Below are positions 26,134 to 35,236 of a DNA stretch of 64,000 nt, piece after piece. The translations under genes and the position numbers were made by a program. Source of the stretch: Flavobacterium eburneipallidum. Lineage in GTDB: Bacteria > Bacteroidota > Bacteroidia > Flavobacteriales > Flavobacteriaceae. The stretch is taken from contig NZ_CP114291.2 in NCBI RefSeq assembly GCF_027111355.2, positions 1,674,001 through 1,738,000 of the forward strand. Reading direction: 5' to 3'. The notes under the pieces are model-generated. The model made no database searches and had not been told where the DNA came from. It was given only the letters and a program-made list of their open reading frames with translations. Position 1 is the stretch's first letter; every line of letters begins with the position of its first letter.

Positions 26134-27573
26134 ATGTCTAAAATAAATGTAAAATGTAAAATTGTATCAAAAATTGCAATCTGTTGGATCGCTTTTCTTG
26201 GATTTAATACCTATGGTCAAAAAGTCAATAAAAACAAGCCATTGGAAGTATATTTGCTCATTGGACAATCGAATATGGCGGGTCGCGGCACAGTTGATAC
26301 TCAAAGCCTAATTACTTCGGATGTAATTTTAATGTTGGATAAAACCAATAATTGGGTTCTTGCCAAAGATCCTTTGCATTTTGACAAACCATCTGCAGGA
26401 GTAGGACCGGGTATTAGTTTTGCACAAGCAATGCTTCATGAAAATAAGAACATCCAAATAGGGCTTATTCCTTGTGCTTGGGGAGGTTCGCCTATAAAAG
26501 TATGGCAACCAGGAGCCAAGTATTTTGAAAATTTCCCTTATGACGAAGCCATTCAGCGTGCTAAAATAGCTATGCAAAAAGGCGTTTTAAAAGGAATTCT
26601 TTGGCATCAAGGAGAGTCGGACAACGACCCTAAAAAAACCGAGGTGTATCTTGAAAAATTAAGAATCTTAATTGCTACTCTTCGAAAAGATTTGAATGCA
26701 CCTAATCTTCCATTTGTGGCTGGTGAAATTGGTTATTTTAATAAAGAAAATTACATCAATACAATCATTAATAAACTACCTGATGCTGTAAAAAATACTG
26801 CTGTAGTTTCTGCCAAGGATTTGACAGACCGCGGCGATCATTTGCATTTTGATACGGCTTCGAGTCGTGAACTGGGCAAAAGATATGCTGTAGCCATGAA
26901 AAATTCACAGCAAAAATCAACTAAAAAACCTACCGTAGTACTCACTTTTGATGATGCTGAAATTACCCATTACAATAACGTCGCTCCATTATTATCTGAA
27001 TATGGTTTTAATGCGACTTTCTTTGTTTGTGAATTTCCAGTAAAGAATGCTAGCGAAACCAAAGGATACATGAAATGGAGTCAGATTTTGGAATTACATA
27101 AAAAGGGTTTCGAAATTGGAAATCACACCGGACATCATAAAAACTTGACTAAATTGAGTCTGGAGGATATTAAAAAAGAAGTAAGTTATATCGATGAGAA
27201 GTGTAAAGAATTTGGCATTCCAAAACCCATTTCTTTTGCTTATCCTGGCAATCGAAACGACTCTATTTCGCAAAGGGTTTTGAAAGAAATGGGGTATAAA
27301 TTCGCAAGAATTGGTGGTGCCAAAAATTATAAAGTGGGTGTAGATTCTAAATTAGCCATTCCGAGTTATACTGTTATTTCTTCAGATAAATTTAAACCTC
27401 GAACTATGAAAGCATTACAAGATCTAAAAGCAGATGATACTTTGGTCTTAACTTTTCATGGAGTTCCAGATACCATTCATCCTGATTATTCCACTTCTAT
27501 TGCATTTTTAAAAGAGATTTTAGACTATTTAAAAGAAAATAATATTCGAGTAATTGCTATGAAAAATTTATAA
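26134..27573 (+). CDS. Two-domain carbohydrate esterase: CE6-like acetylesterase fused to CE4 (NodB) deacetylase
   Basis: This 479-residue exported protein has an N-terminal domain (about 35-260) of the sialate O-acetylesterase/CE6 type. Its Ser 46 is in LLIGQSNMAGRG, the oxyanion block is AWGGSPI, then come ILWHQGESD and the His in GDHLHFD. The second domain (about 268-479) is a polysaccharide deacetylase. It has motif 1 VVLTFDDAEITH, motif 2 EIGNHTGHH with two metal-binding His, motif 3 FAYPGNRND, and the final LVLTFHGV. The two would remove O-acetyl groups and a second acyl or N-acetyl type group from one substrate. Fusion of CE6 and CE4 in a pectin-type locus is unusual. Confidence 0.88.
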   Translation: MSKINVKCKIVSKIAICWIAFLGFNTYGQKVNKNKPLEVYLLIGQSNMAGRGTVDTQSLITSDVILMLDKTNNWVLAKDPLHFDKPSAGVGPGISFAQAMLHENKNIQIGLIPCAWGGSPIKVWQPGAKYFENFPYDEAIQRAKIAMQKGVLKGILWHQGESDNDPKKTEVYLEKLRILIATLRKDLNAPNLPFVAGEIGYFNKENYINTIINKLPDAVKNTAVVSAKDLTDRGDHLHFDTASSRELGKRYAVAMKNSQQKSTKKPTVVLTFDDAEITHYNNVAPLLSEYGFNATFFVCEFPVKNASETKGYMKWSQILELHKKGFEIGNHTGHHKNLTKLSLEDIKKEVSYIDEKCKEFGIPKPISFAYPGNRNDSISQRVLKEMGYKFARIGGAKNYKVGVDSKLAIPSYTVISSDKFKPRTMKALQDLKADDTLVLTFHGVPDTIHPDYSTSIAFLKEILDYLKENNIRVIAMKNL

Positions 27574-27699
27574 TACACATCAATTTTATAGTCATTGATA
27601 CGAATTATAATTATCGTAAATAAGTAAAAAATCACCAAACTAATTATTTACTACCTAAAAAAAACGCCAAATACTTGGTATTTTATCACCTATGTCAAT

Positions 27700-27757
27700 T
27701 ATTGACATATTTTGGCTTGTTTTGATAAGCCCTTTTTTTAGCAATACAATAAATTTG
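27700..27757 (+). promoter_or_regulatory. Locus operator and promoter of the PL11 gene
   Basis: TATTGACATATTTTGGC (from 27700) followed by TTGTTTTGATAAGCC is the most diverged copy of the locus operator. The spacing is kept: G at 27704 and 27724, 20 bp apart. The -7 box TAAATTTG (27750-27757) is 21 bases after GATAA. This element lies inside an in-frame N-terminal extension of the PL11 frame, which shows that the extension is not coding. Confidence 0.6.
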
Positions 27758-27787
27758 TCAAGCTATTTAACCATAAATCAATTAAGC

Positions 27788-30700
27788 ATGAAAAACAATA
27801 CCATCAGATTCATTTTAATCCTTTGTTTGGTTTTTGCCACAACAAAAATTCAAGCCCAACGCATTGTCCAAGATTTGGATAGAGGGGTTGTAGCTATACG
27901 CACTGGTACTGCTAGAGCATTTGTATCTTGGCGTTTGCTTGCTACTGAACCTTCTAATACAGGATTTAATTTGTATCGTTCCGCAGGCGGAGCAACGGCA
28001 GTAAAATTAAATTCAACAGTACTTACAGCAGGTACTAATTATACTGATTCAGCTATAAATGTTGCAGTGTCTAACGAGTATTATGTAAAAGCAGTAGTAA
28101 ACGGTGTAGAGCAAGCAGCAAGCAGGTCATTTGTAATGCCTGCCAATACAATTTGGCGATCATACATGAGTATACCTATCAATCAAATTCCAGCGGGATA
28201 TACAACCAACTATGTGCGAGTAGGCGATTTGGATGGTGATGGCGATTATGATTTTGTTTTGGTCAAATTTCCGCCAAGTGGAGGAGGATCAATATTGGCG
28301 GAAGCGTATTTACAAGACGGAACTTTCTTGTGGCAATTGGATTGTGGTCCTAATAGTCTTGATACTTATAATAACGAACCTGGTTCATCTACATTGGATT
28401 GTGGTCATGGAGATAATATAGAAGTATATGATATAAATGAAGATGGAAAAGCCGAGGTAATCATTAGAACCGCCAATGGAGTAAAATTTGGTGACGGAGT
28501 AGTATTAAATTATCAGTCTAATAACAATGTTCAATTTATGTCTGTTTTAAACGGATTGACTGGGGCAGAAATTTCAAGAACTCAATATAATAATCCCTAT
28601 TTGGTAGAAGGTCCTATGAATGGACATTTGGGAATTGCCTATTTGGATGGGATTCATCCTAGTGTAATTTGGGAAGCCAAGAATAGAACTGGAGATACTA
28701 ATTTTAATGAAATGACTACTGCTTGGGATTGGAAAAACGGTACGCTTGTTCAAAAATGGCAGTTCTTGTCAGCAAATCAAGGAGGCAAAACGACTCCTTA
28801 TGGACACCAAATACGAATTATTGATTTAGATGGCGATGGAAAAGATGAAATATGTCCCCAAGGTTTTGTTATTGATGATGATGGTACTTTGCTTTATACA
28901 TTAGCCGATAAGGATATTTATCATGGTGACCGTTTTTTTATTGGAGATATGGATCCCAACAGACCCGGTTTAGAACAATATGGAATTCAACAAGGATATA
29001 GTAAATCTGGAATTATGTGGTATTATGCCGATGCCAAAACAGGACAGGTTTTGTTGACACAGAAAGACCCAGCTAATCGAGATATGGCAAGAGGAAACGT
29101 AGGCGATTTTGACCCACGTTTTTCGGGTTTTGAGTTTCATACCTTTACAGATCACCTTTATAACGTGTCGGGTGCACCAACTTCTGTCGTAAATATGCCT
29201 AGTTCTTACCCTAATTTCAGAATTTTTTGGGATGGAGATTTATTGACGGAGAATTTAGATTATGGAAGAATGACCAAATGGAATTATCTCGGGGATTCTG
29301 AATCAAGAATTCAAATCGACGGGAATAATAGTTTTTTTGGAGTAAACCCCAATGTAGGTCCTAATACACCTAGTTTTGTCGGAGACATTTTAGGAGATTG
29401 GCGTGAAGAAGTAATTTATGCCTCATCAGATCAAAAAGAATTGAGAATTTATACTACTCCAATTACTACCAATGAAAGAATTTATACCTTGTCTCAAAAT
29501 CCAGCTTATCTAAACAGTATGCACGTTAGAGGTTATTATCAAGGGCATTTGACCGATTTTTATATTGGAGAAGGGATGCAAGAACCACCCATTTCACCAA
29601 TTCAAAAAGCAGATAAATATTGGACAGGAACTAACAGTTTTGCATGGGATACCACTTCGAGTAACTGGGCATCTAACGGAGGAAGTGCTTTGTATGTAAA
29701 TAATGATGTTGTAATGTTTGATTCAAGAGGAAATAATGCTAGTCCAATTGTATTGAATAGCGATTTTTCGCCAAAGAAAATATGGGCAATGAATCCAGCT
29801 GGGAAAGATTATATTTTTTCAGGATCAGGAAAACTGACTGGAACAATGGATTTTGTCAAAAGTCTTTCTGGAGCTGTAACTTTCAACGGTAATTATGATT
29901 ACACAGGGACAACATTAGTTTCTGATGGAGCACTAAATGTAAACGGAACTTTAGAAAGTCCAGTAACCGTAAAGCCAAAAGGAGCTATTGGCGGAACTGG
30001 AACTTATAAAGGTGGCGTTATTTTAGAAAAAGGATTTAATATTGACGGAGGAAGAATTAATCCAGGCAATGGTATCGACGCCAGTTCAATAGGTTCTTTA
30101 ACCATTAACGGAAATCTGGTAGTTCCCGGAAATAATAATTTCGCTTTTGATATTGTACCAGGTTCAACAAAAATAAATGATGATTTGATTGTAAACGGAA
30201 ACATCACTTTTTCAGGGAAAAATAGTATTATTGTTGCATTCAAAGATAGTGATGTAAAAGAAGGAACTTATACCTTGATCAAATCGACAGCGACACTTAC
30301 GGCTGTAGCAACTGATTTTATAGTGGTAGGTTTAGATGGAATTCCTAATGAAGTTATCATAGAAAACAACGAAATAAAACTTAAAATTGCCAGTTTGCGC
30401 AGTCCAGGAACCATCACTTGGAAGGCTTCGGTTGACAACAAATGGGATTCTGCTACAAAAAATTTCGATTTAAGTGCAGCTGCCACAGCTTTTACTCCAA
30501 AAGATGCTGTCATTTTTGATGAAACGGGATTGAACAAAACAGTTCAACTTTCGGTTATTGCCAATACTTCGGGAGTCAATTTTGATGCAACTAGCGATTA
30601 TACCATTTCAGGAACTGGAGTTATTGACGGAGCAGGAGATATAGTCAAATCGAATACCAATAAAGTTACGCTTGACTTAACAAAAAATACTTATACAGGT

Positions 30701-32329
30701 AAAACAATTGTAAATGGCGGAACTTTAGCAGTAGCTGTCATCAACAATGGTGGAGAAGTATCTTCTTTAGGAACTACAGCCAATACAGCGGGTAATCTTG
30801 TGTTGAATAACGCCACCTTACAAATCAATCAAAATAGTACTACCGACAGAGCATTGACCATTACAGGAACATCTTCAATCCGTATTCCGACTGCGGCTAA
30901 CTATGCTATTTTTACTGGAGATATTACAGGTACAGGGAATTTAGTAAAAGAAGGCCCAGGATCATTAAATTTATTATTTAACAATTCTTATTCAGGTACA
31001 ACCACTTTAAAAGAAGGTAAAATTTTATTGAGAGGTGCTTTAGGAAATACTAGCGGACTAGGAACTCAAGGAAAATTAATTATCGAATCTGGAGCTTTGA
31101 TTATGGAAGATAGACGTGCTTATGATGATCCTTTGTGGAACATTGAAGTACCATTGGATAAAATTGGTTCTTTTACACCTGACGGACGTTGTAACTTGAA
31201 TGTTAAATTGACAGGAGCAGGCACATTAAATTTGACTACGCCATTCATTCGCACCGAGTTTAGAGGCGATTGGTCAGCCTTTACAGGAGTACTTAATATT
31301 AATGGAGATTTTAGATTAAATAATACCTTTGGATATGCCAATGCAACGGTAAATCTTACTGGTAACGGTCTTGATGGCACAGTACCAAATGCTTATTTAT
31401 CGACTAGCACAAACAGAACAGTAAGGTTTGGAGCTTTAAATGGTATAACTACTTCACGACTAGCAAGCGCTAACTGGGAAATTGGAGCAAAAAACATTGA
31501 TTCACAATTTAATGGTGTGATTGCTAGCAACCTGCTTACCAAAGTAGGTACAGGCTCTTTGATTTTGACAAATGCCAATACATACACAGGAGTGACCAAT
31601 GTAAATGGTGGAAAATTGATTGTCAACAATACCACAGGAAACGGAGCGGGTACAGGAGCACTAACCATCAATAATGGAGGAACTTTGTCTGGAACTGGTA
31701 TTTTGGCTAACACCATTAGTGTTGCTAGCGGAGGAACTTTAGCACCAGGTTATCCTTTATTGGGAACATTAACAGTGAACAAATCAGTAACGATGCAAGC
31801 AGGAAGTACGTATGAAACAGATGTATATGCTGACACAAACACTTCGGATGTTTTAACAACTGGAGCCAATGTAGTAACCTTAAACGGAACGCTTAACGTA
31901 GTCAACAGAAGTGGAGTGAATTTTGCTGCTGGCAATTCATTCAAAATTTTTAATGCAACGACTATTAATGGCAATTTTACGAGCATCAATCCAGCCACTC
32001 CAGGAGCAGGATTAAGTTGGGATACGTCAATGCTAAAAACCGATGGATTGTTAAAAGTGTCCACTTCATTGTCAACCAATACCGTTACTAAAGACAGCGA
32101 AATAAAAATTTTCCCAAATCCAGTAAAAAATAGTTTTGCTATCGATTTGCCAAATGAATTTTTGGGAGCAACTGTTGAAATCTACACTATTTTAGGTGTT
32201 AAATTAAAAACCATCGAAACCAAAGACGCATACGTTAAAGTTGATATTCAAAATTATTCAGCTGGAATTTATGTTGTCAAAATAGCGAAAGATAAATTAT
32301 CATTCAGCGAAAGAATTATAAAAGAATAA
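27788..32329 (+). CDS. Giant rhamnogalacturonan lyase (PL11) with autotransporter-type repeats and type IX sorting domain
   Basis: This protein has 1513 residues. Signal peptide MKNNTIRFILILCLVFATTKIQAQ is followed by a full PL11 domain (to about residue 610): RIVQDLDRGVVAIRTG, the calcium-binding propeller loops VGDLDGDGDYDF, YDINEDGKAEV and IIDLDGDGKDEI, and EVYDINEDG-type repeats. PL11 splits rhamnogalacturonan I by beta-elimination. About 800 further residues follow, with repeats of the PATR type (GAVTFNGNYDYTGTTLVSDGALNVNGTL; GSLILTNANTYTGVTNVNGGKLIVNN). A type A sorting domain closes the protein (KIFPNPVKNSFAIDLPNEFLG... IIKE). Normal PL11 enzymes have about 600-650 residues. The start was placed by the signal peptide and by the promoter inside the upstream extension. 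Confidence 0.92.
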   Translation: MKNNTIRFILILCLVFATTKIQAQRIVQDLDRGVVAIRTGTARAFVSWRLLATEPSNTGFNLYRSAGGATAVKLNSTVLTAGTNYTDSAINVAVSNEYYVKAVVNGVEQAASRSFVMPANTIWRSYMSIPINQIPAGYTTNYVRVGDLDGDGDYDFVLVKFPPSGGGSILAEAYLQDGTFLWQLDCGPNSLDTYNNEPGSSTLDCGHGDNIEVYDINEDGKAEVIIRTANGVKFGDGVVLNYQSNNNVQFMSVLNGLTGAEISRTQYNNPYLVEGPMNGHLGIAYLDGIHPSVIWEAKNRTGDTNFNEMTTAWDWKNGTLVQKWQFLSANQGGKTTPYGHQIRIIDLDGDGKDEICPQGFVIDDDGTLLYTLADKDIYHGDRFFIGDMDPNRPGLEQYGIQQGYSKSGIMWYYADAKTGQVLLTQKDPANRDMARGNVGDFDPRFSGFEFHTFTDHLYNVSGAPTSVVNMPSSYPNFRIFWDGDLLTENLDYGRMTKWNYLGDSESRIQIDGNNSFFGVNPNVGPNTPSFVGDILGDWREEVIYASSDQKELRIYTTPITTNERIYTLSQNPAYLNSMHVRGYYQGHLTDFYIGEGMQEPPISPIQKADKYWTGTNSFAWDTTSSNWASNGGSALYVNNDVVMFDSRGNNASPIVLNSDFSPKKIWAMNPAGKDYIFSGSGKLTGTMDFVKSLSGAVTFNGNYDYTGTTLVSDGALNVNGTLESPVTVKPKGAIGGTGTYKGGVILEKGFNIDGGRINPGNGIDASSIGSLTINGNLVVPGNNNFAFDIVPGSTKINDDLIVNGNITFSGKNSIIVAFKDSDVKEGTYTLIKSTATLTAVATDFIVVGLDGIPNEVIIENNEIKLKIASLRSPGTITWKASVDNKWDSATKNFDLSAAATAFTPKDAVIFDETGLNKTVQLSVIANTSGVNFDATSDYTISGTGVIDGAGDIVKSNTNKVTLDLTKNTYTGKTIVNGGTLAVAVINNGGEVSSLGTTANTAGNLVLNNATLQINQNSTTDRALTITGTSSIRIPTAANYAIFTGDITGTGNLVKEGPGSLNLLFNNSYSGTTTLKEGKILLRGALGNTSGLGTQGKLIIESGALIMEDRRAYDDPLWNIEVPLDKIGSFTPDGRCNLNVKLTGAGTLNLTTPFIRTEFRGDWSAFTGVLNINGDFRLNNTFGYANATVNLTGNGLDGTVPNAYLSTSTNRTVRFGALNGITTSRLASANWEIGAKNIDSQFNGVIASNLLTKVGTGSLILTNANTYTGVTNVNGGKLIVNNTTGNGAGTGALTINNGGTLSGTGILANTISVASGGTLAPGYPLLGTLTVNKSVTMQAGSTYETDVYADTNTSDVLTTGANVVTLNGTLNVVNRSGVNFAAGNSFKIFNATTINGNFTSINPATPGAGLSWDTSMLKTDGLLKVSTSLSTNTVTKDSEIKIFPNPVKNSFAIDLPNEFLGATVEIYTILGVKLKTIETKDAYVKVDIQNYSAGIYVVKIAKDKLSFSERIIKE

Positions 32330-32359
32330 GACTTGATTTACAAACATCAAAAAGATACA

Positions 32360-33061
32360 ATGAAAAATAGAATCTTATTAATAGCTCTTTTATTGACTAG
32401 CAAATTGCTTTTTGCACATGAATGTCATCCACAAATGGTGAAGTGCCCAATCGATAATGTGGACGTAAAGTTTTGTGTTTATGGCGGTTCTTCGGCTTAT
32501 GGAAATTATGCCGATTTTCAGACGAAAGAACACATGAACGATTACTATCAGGAATTGATAAAAAGTTGCCCTAAATGCAAATATTCGGGCTTTATAGCTG
32601 ATTTTAAAATCCAATACAACGATGCTGAAAAAGTAAAAATAAAGACTTTTTTATCCAAATACGAAGGACTCAAAATTGACGATGCCAATCAATGCCAAAT
32701 AACAGCTGAACTAAAAGAGTTTCTCAAAGAAAGGAATGATAAAATAGCTAATTATTTTTTGATAGGCTCTTATGTCTTGAAAATGAATCCCCAAAAAGTA
32801 GCTTATCGAAAAGAGTTACAAAACAAAGCGAGATCCTATTTTGTAAAAGCAATTGCTAATAATGAATATGCTAATCCAGTGGAACTAACTTCCATAAATT
32901 ATCTAATAGCTGAATTGTATAGACGTACATCCGATTTTAAGAACGCCATAAAGTATTACGATTTAGTAATCAAAAGCCCTAAAAAAAGTTCGTGGATAGA
33001 AGAAATGGTTGTTATACAAAAGGAACTTGCAGTCAAAAAAAATGACATTAATAGTATTTAA
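32360..33061 (+). CDS. Exported Cys-rich protein, DUF2225-like
   Basis: This 233-residue protein starts with a signal peptide, MKNRILLIALLLTSKLLFAHE. A Cys pattern follows: CHPQMVKCPIDNVDVKFCVYGG then SCPKCKYSGF. This resembles the paired zinc-binding motifs of DUF2225 proteins. The C-terminal half is helical with a TPR-like segment (YLIAELYRRTSDFKNAIKYYDLVIKSP). It follows the PL11 stop by 30 bases and is probably co-transcribed. A nine-residue in-frame extension is ignored because the ATG at 32360 begins the signal peptide. Function unknown; perhaps a periplasmic helper of the locus. Confidence 0.7.
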   Translation: MKNRILLIALLLTSKLLFAHECHPQMVKCPIDNVDVKFCVYGGSSAYGNYADFQTKEHMNDYYQELIKSCPKCKYSGFIADFKIQYNDAEKVKIKTFLSKYEGLKIDDANQCQITAELKEFLKERNDKIANYFLIGSYVLKMNPQKVAYRKELQNKARSYFVKAIANNEYANPVELTSINYLIAELYRRTSDFKNAIKYYDLVIKSPKKSSWIEEMVVIQKELAVKKNDINSI

Positions 33062-33097
33062 AATCAAAAATCACCAACCATTTTTGACTATTAAACC

Positions 33098-33140
33098 AAA
33101 AAAAAAACAGTAGCAATTTTTTTTGCTACTGTTTTTTTTT
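33098..33140. terminator. Bidirectional terminator between the pectin locus and lysA
   Basis: A-rich arm with AACAGTAGCAA (ending 33116), and its complement TTGCTACTGTT followed by a T run. A and T runs on both sides allow use from both converging genes. Confidence 0.85.
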
Positions 33141-33144
33141 ATGA

Positions 33145-34362
33145 CTATACTGTTGCCTTAACAGGCAATGGAATTTGATTTTTGAGTAAGTCTTCAAATG
33201 TTTCATGAGCACGAATCAAATGACCTTCGCCGTTCAACCATAATACTTCAGCAGGTTTGTATCTTGAATTGTAGTTCGATGACATCGAGAAGCAATACGC
33301 TCCTGCATTTCTGAAACTCAAAATATCACCTTCGTTGATTTCTGCAATTCTGCGGTTACTGGCAAATGTATCAGTTTCGCAAATGTATCCTACAACCGAG
33401 TAAAAACGCTCTTTCCCTTTTGGATTAGAAATGTTTTCGATATAATGTTGCGAACCATAAAACATTGGTCGTATTAAGTGATTGAAACCACTATCAATAC
33501 CAGCAAAAACAGTAGAAGTAGTTTGTTTTACTACATTTACTTTAGCCAAGAAATAGCCAGCTTCACTAACCAAGAATTTACCAGGTTCAAAAATTAAAGT
33601 CAAATCTTTACCATATTCTTTGCAGAAAGCATTGAATCTTTTAGATAATTTTCTACCCAATTCTTCAATGTCGGTTTCTACATCGTCTTTTTTATAAGGT
33701 ACTTTAAATCCACTTCCGAAATCTAAAAACTCTAGATTTTTGAAGTTTCTGGCAGCGTCAAACAAGATTTCAGCTGCATACAAGAACACTTCAATATCTA
33801 AAATATCAGAACCTGTGTGCATGTGAATTCCAACAATGTTCATTTTTGTATTTTCAACAATACGCACTAAATGTGGTAATTGGTGAACAGAAATACCAAA
33901 TTTACTATCGATATGCCCCACCGAAATATTAGCATTTCCACCCGCCATTACGTGTGGATTGATACGGATACAAACCGGAACAGTTGGATGTTTTGTTCCA
34001 AATTGCTCCAATATCGATAAGTTATCAATATTGATTTGAACACCCAAAGCCGAAACTTCTTCAATTTCTTCTAAAGAAACACCGTTTGGCGTAAAGAAGA
34101 TTTGATCTGGAGAATATCCAGCATGAAGTCCTAATTGTACTTCTTGAATAGAAACAGCGTCTAAACAAGAGCCACATTCTCTCAACAATTGAAGAATGGC
34201 AACGTTAGACAATGCCTTCATGGCATAATTGATACGCAATTTTTCTACTTTAGAAAAAGCAGCTGTTAATCTTTTATATTGTGACTGGATTTTTGCCGCA
34301 TCATACACGTATAATGGACTTCCAAATTGTTCGGCTAATTGTACTAAGTCTTTCGCTTGCAT
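33145..34362 (-). CDS. lysA: Diaminopimelate decarboxylase
   Basis: This 405-residue PLP enzyme makes L-lysine from meso-diaminopimelate. The fold type III barrel is clear: PLYVYDAAKIQSQY, PLP-binding Lys 49 in INYAMKALSN, HMHTGSD, FGSGFKVPY, the Glu-Pro-Gly phosphate loop EPGKFLV, and the C-terminal CETDTFASNRRI and NAGAYCFSMSSNYN. The chosen start MQAKDL skips six residues of an in-frame extension (34380). A good promoter lies just upstream. The length and motifs are those of the short flavobacterial LysA. Confidence 0.95.
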   Translation of the reverse strand: MQAKDLVQLAEQFGSPLYVYDAAKIQSQYKRLTAAFSKVEKLRINYAMKALSNVAILQLLRECGSCLDAVSIQEVQLGLHAGYSPDQIFFTPNGVSLEEIEEVSALGVQINIDNLSILEQFGTKHPTVPVCIRINPHVMAGGNANISVGHIDSKFGISVHQLPHLVRIVENTKMNIVGIHMHTGSDILDIEVFLYAAEILFDAARNFKNLEFLDFGSGFKVPYKKDDVETDIEELGRKLSKRFNAFCKEYGKDLTLIFEPGKFLVSEAGYFLAKVNVVKQTTSTVFAGIDSGFNHLIRPMFYGSQHYIENISNPKGKERFYSVVGYICETDTFASNRRIAEINEGDILSFRNAGAYCFSMSSNYNSRYKPAEVLWLNGEGHLIRAHETFEDLLKNQIPLPVKATV

Positions 34363-34377
34363 TATATTATTTTTAAG

Positions 34378-34408
34378 CAAATTTATTACTCTTTATCGAT
34401 TCCCACAA
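34378..34408 (-). promoter_or_regulatory. lysA promoter
   Basis: On the minus strand TTG (34406-34408), a 20-base spacer and TAAATTTG (34378-34385) match the Bacteroidota promoter well, 15 bases before the chosen ATG, giving a short leader. Confidence 0.55.
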
Positions 34409-34536
34409 TAGGAAAACTTAAAACTAACAAATTGTAACAAATTGTTTTGAAATAAACATATATCGATGTAATTTTTATTTTTTAAACAAAAAAGTAGTTA
34501 AAGAAATTTAGAATTTTATTTTGACATAGATTCAAA

Positions 34537-35145
34537 TTAGGTTTTTACAATTTCTTCATTTCTGTTTACAAAACTCGAAACGGTCAGTCGATGAACACTT
34601 AATATTCTTCCGATAGCACTATAGGAAACTTTTCTATCTAATAAATCCTGAATTTTTTTCTCCTGTCCAGTCAGTTTAGTTTTAGCCGATTTACTTCCTT
34701 TTGGACGCCCTAGAATAACTCCTTCTGCACGTTTTCTGGCTAATGCTTCTTTGGTGCGTTGTGAAATTAGATTTCTTTCTATTTCGGCAGAAAGTCCAAA
34801 AGCAAAAGCAAGCACTTTAGAATTAATATCACTTCCTAATCGATAATTATCTTTAATGGTCCAAACCTGAATGTCTCTGTTCATACATTCATTAAGAACC
34901 CCCATAATCATCAATAGATTTCTACCCAAACGAGAAAGTTCAGAGCAAATAAGAATATCTTCTTTTTTCATTTTTTTGAGCAGTTTGCCTAACTTTCTTT
35001 CATCTACATTTTTTGACCCCGAAATAGTTTCTTCAATCCATTTATCGACAACGTATGTGTTTTTACCACAAAATTGGTTGATTTCATACCTTTGATTTTC
35101 TACAGTCTGTTTGTCTGTACTTACTCTGATGTAACCGTAAATCAT
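34537..35145 (-). CDS. Serine site-specific recombinase (resolvase/invertase)
   Basis: This 202-residue recombinase has the catalytic domain MIYGYIRVSTDKQTVENQRYEI (Ser 9 nucleophile), the conserved SELSRLGRN arginines, and FGLSAEIERNLISQRTKEALARKRAEGVILGRPKGSKS. A C-terminal helix-turn-helix follows (KIQDLLDRKVSYSAIGRILSVHRLTVSSFVNR). The size and layout are those of DNA invertases such as Hin and Bacteroides Mpi. An upstream in-frame extension to 35259 would put a Phe/Leu-rich stretch before the catalytic domain and run into the inverted repeat, so 35145 is the start. It lies 92 bp from the left end of the inverted repeat surrounding the specificity cassettes, the ideal place for the invertase of that switch. 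Confidence 0.93.
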   Translation of the reverse strand: MIYGYIRVSTDKQTVENQRYEINQFCGKNTYVVDKWIEETISGSKNVDERKLGKLLKKMKKEDILICSELSRLGRNLLMIMGVLNECMNRDIQVWTIKDNYRLGSDINSKVLAFAFGLSAEIERNLISQRTKEALARKRAEGVILGRPKGSKSAKTKLTGQEKKIQDLLDRKVSYSAIGRILSVHRLTVSSFVNRNEEIVKT

Positions 35146-35236
35146 AATTTTTTTCTGTTTAAATTTATTGAGTAAATGTATTGTATAAAATAAACTAGAA
35201 CTGTATAAATTAAAACAGACTATTTTAAACAGCAGT

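Noticed and set aside
27692..27787. N-terminal extension of the PL11 gene
   Set aside because: It contains the locus operator and the -7 box; the signal peptide begins at 27788.
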